Shown here in pieces: positions 11,001-21,500 of a stretch of 52,431 nucleotides of DNA; the first letter of the stretch is position 1; the number at the start of each line of letters is the position of its first letter. The position numbers were made by a program, and so were the translations under genes. Origin of the DNA: Perkinsus chesapeaki (taxonomy: Eukaryota; Perkinsozoa; Perkinsida; Perkinsidae). The notes beneath the pieces were generated by a model. The model was not told the origin of the DNA. It worked only from the letters and a program-made list of their open reading frames with translations, and ran no database searches. The stretch is taken from positions 1-52,431 of the forward strand of contig JAAPAO010000210.1 in NCBI GenBank assembly GCA_013115145.1, in the 5' to 3' direction.

Positions 11001-12470
11001 TCATCTAGCATCCTCTTTACAACGGCAATGGATGCTCTGCCTTCCATTGGGATAAGGTGAACAAGAAGGAGACAGCAGCTCCCCCGCCTGAACACAAAAA
11101 TCTGCACGCAAGCGCACATCGATCAGTCCTACGCTGTCGGTAACCCTTCTCCATGTCGGTTCAGCCGACGCAGAGCGACCAGCCGAGGTGCTTCGAGAAG
11201 CTAACCGATAAAAGGTCGGGGACAGCCTCGGTGTGCCACCACCTCCAGTTGCCGTCGAACGAGACGTCAACGTAGGTACAATCGGGGACTGTGAGAAACA
11301 ATAAACACTGGCTACCAATGGAAAGCCTACCCTGTTGGACGGAGGTGTCTTGATAGCTCCATCTCGGTGAGAAGAGAAGGAGCAAGAATTGGGAGGATGG
11401 CCAGCAGCCTCGGCCACCCTCTTGTGCAGGCGAGCTAGCTCCCGCCTGAAGTACTCGGAATCACCCGTATTCGAATCAACTTCATGATTTGTCGACAACA
11501 ACGATTATATGACATCGCTGGAATCTTAGCAACGCCATCGAATATGAACGCTAATAAAGGCTCATTTGAACGGCATTGGGAAGCCCTTTGCGGTGGTCGC
11601 ATCTCCAACTAAAATCGTTATACAACTCCAATTGGGTACCATCGCGATGGGAACTGTATCTCTATTATATAATTGATACAAAAGCACTTTACTATATATC
11701 TTAAACGGATCAAACCCGAAACCAGTTACTATTGCCACCACTAGCACTCCTCAATAACACTGCAAGAGCTGCTATATAAGGCTTACCCGACGCCCTGCCT
11801 AAGTGAATCCAGATCCACAGCAATCACATCGAACAGTCTACCCACAGCCTGAGACTTAACCACATCTCTCATGACTGGATAATTGCTTCACCTTTCGGCA
11901 ATCCGGAGACATGGTGCTCAGCTCCACGTAATCGGTGATGCGTTTGGAGCACACCCTATCCACACACTTCTCAATATTGCGAGATGATCGCATCACCGCT
12001 AGTAGCGCATCTCGACTAGGAGGCACCTGAGGGACAGCCTGCTGCTAGAGGGCAATATGGCCAAGTCACCGTAGGCTTCCAAGGCGTTGGAGCAACCTCT
12101 AGCGTATCTTTCCCGTGTGACTAAAGAAGAATCTTTGGCATCGATAAGATTCCCTCTGCCTACCCCTTCACAAACCAGTCTTCTACTAGGCAACTTGAAT
12201 GGTTTCACAGCAACACCCTCGTACTGGGAGGCCTCTCGTGGTCCCCTGTCGCCGTCGATGGTCCTGATCCCCGATATGAAACCACATAAATGGCTACGGT
12301 GCCCTCACCTGACTGTCCTCAAGGTTGTCAGGTTACCACGTATCCTCTCTATTTCGTCCTCTGCACGCTTTAGCCGATTACGTAGGTTGGAATTGTCGCT
12401 CTGAGCAGGTGTGAAAATCGCATCGACGAGCAGTTGCCCATCGACCCGGTGGAATGAGATGTTGTAGCAT
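11001..12470 (-). CDS. Unrecognised multi-exon gene with a coiled-coil and a Ser/Arg-rich region, 5' end unresolved
   Basis: I do not recognise the product. Three coding-like exon blocks are visible on the minus strand. The first (about 12468-12345) reads HRVDGQLLVDAIFTPAQSDN and then a charged helix (LRNRLKRAEDEIERIR) before a GT donor. The second (about 12285-12165) reads GDRGPREASQYEGVAVKPFK up to a GTAGGC donor. The third (about 11490-11001) has a helix GDSEYFRRELARLHKRVAEA, a 45-nt intron (GTAGGC...CTCACAG), then a Ser/Thr/Arg-rich, probably disordered segment including SRSTATGGGGTPRLSPTF. The stop is TGA at 11001-11003. The link between blocks two and three is not settled, and the start codon was not found. 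A cytoskeletal or scaffold role would be a guess. Confidence 0.45.
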
Positions 12471-12479
12471 CACAATACA

Positions 12480-12617
12480 ATTTGTGTTGTTCTGTATTAA
12501 GCTTAATAACATTATTGTGAGTAGTAAGTATATAGTCAATAGTTAACATTCTATAATTAACTATATTGTTAGTTAAATTATAGTTACTATACATTATTTA
12601 TTGTGTTGTTCTGTATC
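12480..12617. repeat. AT-rich block bounded by a direct repeat, with an internal hairpin
   Basis: The 16-base word TTGTGTTGTTCTGTAT occurs near 12481 and again near 12601. Between the copies the sequence is strongly A+T rich and holds a near-perfect inverted repeat: TATAATTAACTA near 12550 and TAGTTAAATTATA near 12569, with one indel. It could be a tiny MITE-like insertion or simply low-complexity DNA. Confidence 0.5.
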
Positions 12618-12797
12618 ATACAAACATAGAGGCATGTTGCCTGATGGTTCCGATCATTGCGAGGTGTTTGCATTATATTCTTACGCTGGCCTATTTGATA
12701 ATGAGAATACTCATTTGACTGAAATCTAAAGACCAATGGACTTGTACGGGAAAGGTTCCTTCTCGGAAAGTTTTCTCATTTTCAGGGAGTGCGCCGC

Positions 12798-12828
12798 CCG
12801 AGCAGCTGTTAATAATACAGCTGCTCGG
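12798..12828. repeat. Perfect hairpin, 12-bp stem with 7-nt loop
   Basis: CCGAGCAGCTGT at 12798-12809 pairs exactly with ACAGCTGCTCGG at 12817-12828 around the loop TAATAAT. It sits in gene-free DNA. It resembles a bacterial terminator in shape but has no T-run, and the context is eukaryotic, so I assign no function. Confidence 0.85.
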
Positions 12829-15712
12829 ATGCTAATACAGACGAAGTGGTTAAGACGGTGAAAAATTATCAAATATTTACTAAGGAAAGGAAGCTGAATC
12901 TTGACAAGTAGTGAACAGCCCCGCGGCGGAGGCCGGGGCGTGCCGAGCCCGCAAACAAGAAGATTAACGTCTCACATTTTGTCGTGATAGTCCAGCCTGT
13001 AGCATTGCCACCTTGACATAAGGGTCATCGATATCACCGATACGAACCTCTAATGAAGCTGATCCTCGAACACCAGCAGCATGCCGACTAAAACAATAAC
13101 CGAGTGCGGCTTAATAAGCGGTTAAGTTCAATTACAGGGGGGGGGGGCAAAGTTGACGTAGTTAAAAAGGTAAGCGATTGTGTTTCTCGACACTATCTTT
13201 ACGGTCATTTACGGTGTACAGTTCACGCCGGCTAAGTCTTGTGCACAGTGATTTCACTGTTAAGGACAAAACTTCAAGATAAATGCGCCATAGATCACTG
13301 GGAGACCGAGAGGAATATCGTAAGGAACGCACTCGATAAGAATTTCCATCAGACCTCCTCCCCATCAGGACCACTTGCCGAAAGGCTAAATGCCTCTCTA
13401 AAAACTACCCCTAACTTACAAGGATAATTTAGCTCCAGCCATCTGATCACTGCGGGAGGTGCTATTAGCTCCGAGCCTCCTTGGCTCACGATTCTGCCAG
13501 TATAAGTATCAAAACTCTGGATGATGAGATCTAACCTACCTCCGGTAGTCGTCGTATCGGCGATGGTCTTGTTGGTGAGACATTTCGGAGCTCGGGTGAC
13601 CTCATTATTGGCATTAGTGTGGAAAATGAATCACCGACAGATCTGCAAATGTGGCTTCTTGGGAAGATAGTCTTTCCTATCTCCACATTAAGAGCCCTTT
13701 CCAGAATCACACGACTAATCAAAGTTCTATAGTCCTGGACATGAAGCTCCGACGGGTAAACATGTTAACGGTCTAGATTTAATACTTATTTCCCTGCTCC
13801 ATCGCCTTAGGTACAGCTTACGTTAATAACATACTTGGTTTGAATAATATAACTACATTGGGTTCAAAACGAAATACCATCATCTTGGTTTGCTATGTAC
13901 AGCCATCACATCAAACGTGCCGAGCTCCATACTAGGAGGGAGTGACTAATCAAATAAGAACTAGCATATGAGCCGCATACTTCCTTGACGGATGCGACTC
14001 GGATAATTCAACGATTTCTCGGGAACAGTTGGATATAAAAGTGCACAAGTCGGAAAGATGACCGTCAAATCCTGGAGTGACCACCAAGACCTCCATCCCT
14101 TAATTCCCTACCACTATTATCCCTCTCTCTGTTATTAACGTAACAAAGGCTGCCGTGAGGTGAAACATAGATATACTTACTCCTAGGTGAAACAACAACA
14201 ACAACGGGACAAAAAATACCATAAAATCACCACCAGCAGTCTTCGTGAGATATGCTGCCTTTAGAGTAGCAAGTACAGTTTACAAAATAATTTGACACCG
14301 CCAATCGACGAGCCATCACCTTGGTGGCTCGGGGACGCAGATAGCCGGAGGAAGGGCTGCACTGTATAGGCCGAATCAATAAATGGCAGAGACGACAGCC
14401 GAAACCGGCAGTAGGATTAGTTGAACAAGGGGAGCGAGATGGACTGTGTAGATATGAAACAAGGCGCCCTGGTTCGAACCCAGGGAGGGGCATTTTCGGC
14501 TCCTCGGAGCAGGATCACGGCCAAGACATCCGAGCAGCTAAATAGAGTAACGAATGATAACCTGAACCAGGCGGATAGATAGGACGCTACGAAGATGCCG
14601 AGGGTGCTCACATTAGGAACTAAAAAATTGGTATAGCGGTATCGCTCTGGCCATGGAAGCTAACCTGAGATGGAGATATATACTGTAGGGAACAGTACTG
14701 TATAAGCAATAACATGGCAAATTGTCATGACATAATGACAATTATGAGATGACGATACACTGAGAGACTCTTAGCCGTTGGAAGTACAAAACCGGGTAGA
14801 TTCGAGGTCCGATGACAACTCCCCGTAGTAGGAGGTGCCGTTATGGAGAATTTTTTAAACTAGTTAAATAATATTCCAATACGGGCTACTGAATAACGCC
14901 GAGGTCAACAGACACCCGGTCATTACAATCTTCCAAATCCTCATCATGGCCTTGGAGAAAATCCAAACGAAGAGTCTTGTGGGCTTTCGGAGTGCCATAG
15001 CAAACCTCCTCTGTTCTAACTTTACGAGTATTGCCAAATCTGAAAAACGAATAACACCCGGCCGACGGAGCGAAGCTTTTTACTCTGGCTGTTCTTCGGG
15101 ATGGGAAGCTAGCTCATTACAGGCCTCGTCGTAGTCAGGTGCGATAGGCACGCGAATCTGATGGAAAAATAGGAAAACTCCGGCCAATATTGGGGCATAC
15201 CAAACGCCTCAAATTGGAGGGAGAATAAATATGGCTGCTCTTGGGCATCTCATTAAGGCGCTCTCTAAGATGTTGAGGGCTCGCTGGGGAGGAGGATTTA
15301 CGGACTGCCCAATGAGATGGCATGACTTAATAACAATGTAATAACTACAACAAATGAGAGACATACTTTGCCCCGACTACTGGAAGATTTGCTGCGCTCC
15401 ATCGCTGCCTAAACATCTTGACCTCACCGATCTACTATTTTAGCTCTCACGGAAACACACATTTTCTGTATGGTAGTTAATATATATGGGTTCATGAATC
15501 GCGGAGAGAAGTCGCGAGGCCGCCTTAACGAAGGATATTTCCCTGCGCTCGTATACATAGACTATTATAATACTTATAACGTCTATACTTGCCGATAATT
15601 TTTTCATTATCCGATTGTATATCAACATCCCCGATACCTTCACCATCCCTCAATACAAGGTTGGATGCGATAGCAAGTGTACTGGGAAACGAATAATACT
15701 AATTTTGCATTT
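12829..15712. other. Gene-poor stretch of about 2.9 kb
   Basis: No open frame here looks like a real protein and no exon series could be joined. Features seen are a run of G near 13136-13147, an (AAC)n microsatellite near 14191-14205 and a tRNA T-arm-like segment near 14466-14492. The rest appears non-coding. Confidence 0.5.
14466..14492 (+). other. tRNA T-arm-like fragment (no complete tRNA)
   Basis: The plus strand has CCTGG TTCGAAC CCAGG followed by GAGGGGCA. This is a perfect 5-bp T-stem with a canonical TTCGAAC loop and an acceptor-like 3' strand. No matching 5' acceptor (GCCCCTC-like), D-arm or anticodon arm can be placed upstream. A box-A-like TGGTATAGCGG lies 150 bp downstream near 14634, in the wrong order. 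It is best read as a tRNA or SINE relic. Confidence 0.35.
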
Positions 15713-16922
15713 TTATTCTTCATCATCAGATAGATCCGACATATCTTTGGTGAGCTCATCCGCGACCGCCCAGGAATCCTCCACACATTGAACCACCTTC
15801 AAGTTATACCTATACCAAATCTCTCCTACCTCCCTCCCCCACAGTGTACTACTCCCGTCTGTTCTCGCTCCATAACCGAGCCGCCTCACTGTTAGCTGGA
15901 GAATTGGGGTTAGGGTCGCATAGAAGCGATTGGATTGACGTGAGGATGGCTGCTATATCGTAGATAGGAGACCACTAAAAAAGACAATATTGATTGTGTT
16001 ATCTTGAACCACCACTTAGGTGTCATAATAGGCTGTTGTGGACCCTAATAGTGATAGTAAGTACCACCATTAGATGCTCCAAGACCCGAACAACACGTGT
16101 GAGTAGATTTCTCTGAGTCATCAATCTGAGTCTAATTTCATGTCCGAGTCTGAGTACATTAATGCTGTTGTTGCGCTATTATAATAGATATCGAAAGGAT
16201 ATAACAACAGCACATGATTTAAGGACATAACGTTGAATTCGAAGGACACTGAGGGGCATGACGAGCCAACTACTAGTGTACCCCTACCATCACTCTAGGA
16301 GCATGCTTGAGATAAGATACCATTCGACTCAAGTGTATAACAGTTAATGCACCAACACTAAATGTAACTCAGACTAAATAAACGTATGGTAAAGAAGCAA
16401 TGGACACTGTATTGGAAACCACCCTCCCCACCGTAAAGGGCCCTCCAGCTCACCTGGTTCTGTAATATATCCAAGCATATCTCCCCACTGGTGTAGATAT
16501 TAGGATGGAACATGGGATTCAGGAACCGCACCCGAGGAGGCTTAGTGGGGAACTCCTCACTGAATGTTACTTCCAATTGGAAAGTACCTTAGGAAATACG
16601 TTAATGACTATAGATGACCATAATGACCATTAATACACCATATTTTAGAGATGATAGAAAGCTGCGGAAAATCCGTTTTAAGTCACCAGTGTGTATTTTC
16701 AACGGTGACGATAATTTTGTCGGAAGGCATTCCACGGATCACCGCGCGAGCATGGCTGGGTGGGATGCTACCTCCTTCCCAAGGCGTATCTTCCGGGCCA
16801 AACATAACCGCGGTCCACCTCATGATATCATCCGTTGCTGGGGCCGCACTGACTCCACTGGGAGGATCTTGCTGGAGCTTTTTGAGATCTCGAATGAGCC
16901 TTCGACGAGCAACTGTTGACAT
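15713..16922 (-). CDS. RAD6: Ubiquitin-conjugating enzyme E2, Rad6/UBE2A type
   Basis: Four exons (16922-16772, 16587-16454, 15974-15853, 15809-15713) give 504 nt, 167 residues, all in phase. The N-terminus [39 protein letters not shown], the HPN-containing [10 protein letters not shown] and the active-site [18 protein letters not shown] match Rad6 closely. [16 protein letters not shown] and [15 protein letters not shown] complete the fold. The catalytic Cys is in ICLDIL. The family attaches ubiquitin to histone H2B and PCNA with RING partners such as Bre1 and Rad18, in the nucleus. Past the usual end an acidic tail (SDLSDDEE) follows, as in yeast Rad6 and unlike animal UBE2A/B. Introns are 184, 479 and 43 nt; the 479-nt one is the longest in the gene. 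The start is the conserved MST. Confidence 0.95.
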
Positions 16923-17644
16923 TTATATAACTCGGTCTTAAACTGCTGCAGACCACTTGTCTCTTTCTGTGCAACATTGTGGAACGGGCAGAACAAAGCT
17001 GATCGGCCTGCATTGGACTTAGAGAGAGTTTCAGCTTGTGTGGTCTCTCAGAGCAATTGCAGAGTCGCTTCGAATGCAGTAAGGTTGGTGTAGGGATAGG
17101 GCCACGATAGGTCCGCTAGAGATTTAAAATATGGTTAAAGCCCCCAGTCCTAACGAGCGGTATGCTGGACTTAGCTACACTTGCTAAAAGTTCAATTATA
17201 AACAGACAGTTGCGAGTGGCTGCACAACCAACAGGCCAATGCCAGGACAAATCCGGTCAACGCGAATCGTTTCGCTCCGCTATTCGTAACCCGCGCGCGC
17301 CCCTCAATTTTCTGCTCTTCCATTGGAGAGACACACCAACGCTTTTATCGTCCTGTAACGACTAAACTACTGTTGGGCCCTCCTAGACACTCATCTGCCC
17401 CTCTCCGGCTAATGGTAACCGCTGAGCTGTTTTGGGAAATTCTGTGACTTAAACTTTTCGCTGGGATTGCATTCTCCCGGCCATCTGGTTGAACTCAGCC
17501 AACCGATTCTATTATGGGACATGGTTGGAGAAACTATGGGCCAATTCCGAATACTGAGAATCTTGCCATAATAATAATCTCAGTAGGCGCTCATCTCTGT
17601 TATCATCCTTAGTTGGCTGCTGTTTGTAAAGTACCTTCGACAAC
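16923..17644. other. Divergent intergenic region between RAD6 and RLP24
   Basis: About 720 bases separate the two start codons, which point away from each other, so this probably carries both promoters. I see no TATA-like box at a fixed distance, nor a convincing exon. An AG before TACCTTCGACAAC just upstream of the RLP24 ATG would suit a leader acceptor, but this is only a possibility. Confidence 0.55.
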
Positions 17645-18394
17645 ATGCGTATTGAGAAGTGCTGGTACTGCAGTAGTAATATCTACCCAGGCCATGGTGT
17701 CATGTTCGTACGGAATGACGGCAAGGTAATCCATCCAAAGGGAGCAACGGGGCCAGCACCTATGGCAGGTGTTCCGTTTCTGCCGATCGAAGTGTCATCG
17801 TCACTTCAAGCGGAAGCACAACCCTCGCAAGGCCGCTTGGACCAAGGCTTACAGGTAGGAGTGCTCTAGGCCAGGAGAAGGAGCTTCATCAGGGCGGCTC
17901 ATGGCAAGGAGATGACCACCGACTCGACGTTCGACTTCGAGAAGAAGAGGAACACTCCTGTAGGGTCCTGCTGGGGAGGGGGAAGGTCGATGGTTTGGCA
18001 GGTTAAATACGATCGCGACTTGTGGGTTAAGACCGTGAGGGCAATGAAGATCGTGGACCGTATAAGAACGGTAGTGATATCTCTGGGGGTTGGGCGGGGT
18101 AGGGCTGTTGGCAGGTACGCAAGGACAGGTTCCAGAAGAACAGGCTGGCGGCACAGAGGAAGGTCCGTATACATCTGGCAGAGAAGGAGATAGCCAAGCA
18201 GGGTAACAAGCTGGGAAGATACGTTTGAGGTTGATTGGTGTGCATTATCATCAGGCGAGCTGCTGAAGAAGCCTATCACCAAGTTGGACCAGATGAAGCG
18301 TCGCGAGGAGCTCAGGCGCAAAGAAGGAGCATTGCCGGCCCAGCAGGAGAAGGTCCAGAGGATGGATGTCGACCAGGGATCCGACTCGGACTAG
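17645..18394 (+). CDS. RLP24: Ribosome biogenesis protein RLP24 (L24e-like)
   Basis: Six exons (17645-17725, 17769-17854, 17893-17959, 18002-18070, 18115-18222, 18260-18394) give 546 nt, 181 residues, in phase. The N-terminus [18 protein letters not shown] and [18 protein letters not shown] carry the zinc-binding cysteines of the L24e fold. WTKAYR, the [18 protein letters not shown] segment and the basic C-terminal helix separate RLP24 from ribosomal L24e itself. The family marks nuclear and early cytoplasmic pre-60S particles and recruits the AAA ATPase Drg1/Afg2. The last acceptor is ambiguous: I used GGCGAG before CTGCTGAAG, which keeps the frame through [16 protein letters not shown] to the stop. 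Its neighbour NOP14 also serves ribosome assembly. Confidence 0.93.
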
Positions 18395-18561
18395 GGCCCT
18401 CGGAAGAAGGAGAACACCCCGCAATCACTGCGGACACGTTATTACTGAAAACCACAGCTTCTATACGTCACAGTCACATTACTACTAGGAGGTTTCTACG
18501 ACGTTTGGTTGGGTTGTGTTGGGGGTTAGAGGTATGTTTGGTGGTAGCAGCCGTCGGATAA

Positions 18562-21500
18562 ATGCCAACGAAGAAGACAGCTAATAAGCTGTCTAGTAGA
18601 GACAGGCAAAGGCCCTCTGATGGCTCTGGTTTCAATCAATTTGATATGAGAGCTAATAGGGCGGCACGGAAGCCTGTGCTTGGGATGGTAATAGCCTAAA
18701 GGGGTCTGATGGGGCTTCTGGGGGAATGTCTGACACTTGAACGTAGAGTGTGGAGGAGTTGTTATTCGGCGGTAGCTTCATGAGGCTTGCTGCGGGGGTG
18801 GCTTAGGGGAGGGGTGCTAGTGAGCTTTGATAACATTTGCTACCCAATTAAATTTAACGTGTTCAACCCACTAAGGCAGTAGAACCCCAGTAGACTATTT
18901 GACGTTTACTGCATAGGAGATATAGATTGATAATCGAGTATAATATAGAAATGAGGTTGAAGCGTGCATAATATATATAATAAGATACGCAGTAATAGTG
19001 CATACAATAATATTCCGGTTTATCTTTAACCCACTAAAGCGTCTTTAGCTATCCGTCAGATGGGTAGATAAGTTGTCCGGGTATTCAGGCTCAGCAGCAT
19101 GGGTCACGTCGTAATATGTCGGAGAGTAAGTCATATGCTAAGACCTCTCGCAAGGACTCGCTACTGAAGGAGTTCAGAGCTTTGGGGAAGACAGGCTCAT
19201 TTAAAGACAAGTAAGAGGGGATGGCAGGCTACATTGTATGCATTTGCCACTTAGGCGATTGGATGCCAAGGCCAGAGGGATGTCCTCGGAGGAGCTGGCA
19301 TCGGCACGGTTTAGGAAGGAGCGTATGCGGCAGCAGGAAAAGAGAAAGAAAAGGAATGCTGCCTTCGGCCTGGAAGAGGAAGAGCAGGACGGAGAGACGG
19401 CTGAGGTTGGAATATCTTTTGGGGTTATTCGGTAAAATTTCCTCGCTGAATTGCTATAATAAATACGCTGATGGGGAGGATGGCCAAATCTCATTTAGTG
19501 GAATTTTCCCAGAATTTTTGTTTCTCGCTCTGGGGTCCGGGTGTGGGTGGGATTTTATCGTGATGGTAGGATAATTTGCTGACGCACGGTGGGAAGCCGG
19601 TGAAGGCAATGACGGCCGATGAGCTCCGTGGAGATCCTTTAAGTGACTCCGATGATGATGAGGAGCTTAAGAGAGAGATTGAGGCCGAGGTGAGGAGGTG
19701 AATTGGGGGGAGAAGGTAAATCTTGGTGGTAGTTGATGAAGACGTCAGAAGGTGGCAGCAGTAATAAGCACGGTAGTAAGCAGGAGCTTTATCAGGAGAT
19801 CATGGCAAAGGCAAAGGCATATAAAGCTGACAGACAAAGGGAGAAAATGAAACATGTAATAGGGGGGCAATCCCTGCCTGGAAAGCGTTGCTTGTTGGGG
19901 CGGTTTGGTATTTCAATATGGTAACACTGGGTTGTATTATATAGGCTTAATGGTCATTGTGTGCATTTAGGGTGCAAGGAGCACACTACTCGCTCATTTG
20001 CTTTTAAATATCTTTTACGCTTTTTATCTGCCGTCAAATTCGAGCCTTGGTTGCCAGGCTTTCGCCGTAGCTCTTGCGAAGCTACCTTCTTTCCTTTCCT
20101 GATAGAATCCATGAATTCCTTTTCGTTTTCAGGAAGAAGCTCTGGCGTCTCTAGATGCCGACTATAAGGGTATCTTACCGTCACTTAAGTTCCGCCCCAG
20201 CAAGTACAGTGTAGAGGTAATATCTGTGTGGTGGGGAGGGGTGGTGATGGTGTGAATAGGGAATAAAGGCGGCAAATGCATTGTCATCTGAGGGACCGGA
20301 TGAGTTTGATATGATCAGTAAACAGCTTATGATGGAAGGAGGACATGCTGCTAAGGCGGCTGATAGGTAGTAGTGAGGGGACAGTGGGGACAGTGGGTTT
20401 GGGGTTTAAAGGGGGCTTGCTGAGTGCTGATGAGCAATAATATGAATAATGATATCGAGTGAAGAATATATGTATCTACAGTACCGTAAAACATACGATA
20501 TAACTGGCCCGCTGTGAAATCTAATTCTCATTGGAATGGCACTATTTTCACTGATGCTGCTGTAGTTAGTGTTTTATCTCCATAGGACTGTATAACGAAA
20601 TGATGCATGGGGAGCATATCTATATTGATATATTATTGCCAAGGGCACATCCCTCTAGTGGGGACTTATTATTCCACCGCTTGATGGCCGGTATCTACTC
20701 GAGCACGGGACGAGCTAGTAATGCTGATAAACCCTTCAGCTCAGTCGATTATCATAATTGTGCAGTGAGTTGGGGACTTAGCGGGCCACCTCGATACGAT
20801 GAAAATCATTTGCGGCACCATCAGCGTTTGTGGTTGATAATATATGGAATAATGTCCTTTGAGATGCATGGGCACTAGTAGGGATGGATGATGATGGTGT
20901 TTAGGTTGATGAGCTCGGAGGAGGTAGCATTGGAGAATGCTAAGCGATTGGAAAAGTTGGAGGAACAGAGAAAGAACAGGATGTTGAATGATGAACCGGG
21001 CGTTGAGGAAATGCAAGAGGAGCAAGATGAGCAAGAGGGAGAGGATATCCCAGATGACGATGACGTGGAGGATGATGAAGAGGAAGAGGGGGAGGTGAGG
21101 TGTAGCTACTGACGTGTAGATTTCATGCTCTTGCGAGAATGAGCACGTTTTAACATCTTAAAACATTTTTCCCTCGAGCTTGGGTTATCATTGGCTCCTT
21201 CAAGTGAGCTCGGTAGCGAAGTAATGGAACAGGTATTACCAAAAATATCTAAATTGGCTTGTTGTTGCAGAACATTTAGCACTGAAAAACTGTATTATCT
21301 GCTCAGGCTGATGAGATGCCCGCCGAGAGCCAAGTTGAAGATGTCGAGGAAGGGTCGGAGGGTGATGAGGAGGAGGTAAGTGGGATGCCGTAGTGATGGC
21401 GAACTTATGGAAGAGAAGGCAACAGTGAAATACGGACAGCAGAGGGAATTTGCAACCTGAGAGAAGTCCCTTTCGGTGATAGGAAAGCGAGGTCGGTGAG

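Noticed and set aside
12798-12828. Bacterial-type terminator
   Set aside because: There is no T-run, and the surrounding genes are eukaryotic with spliceosomal introns.
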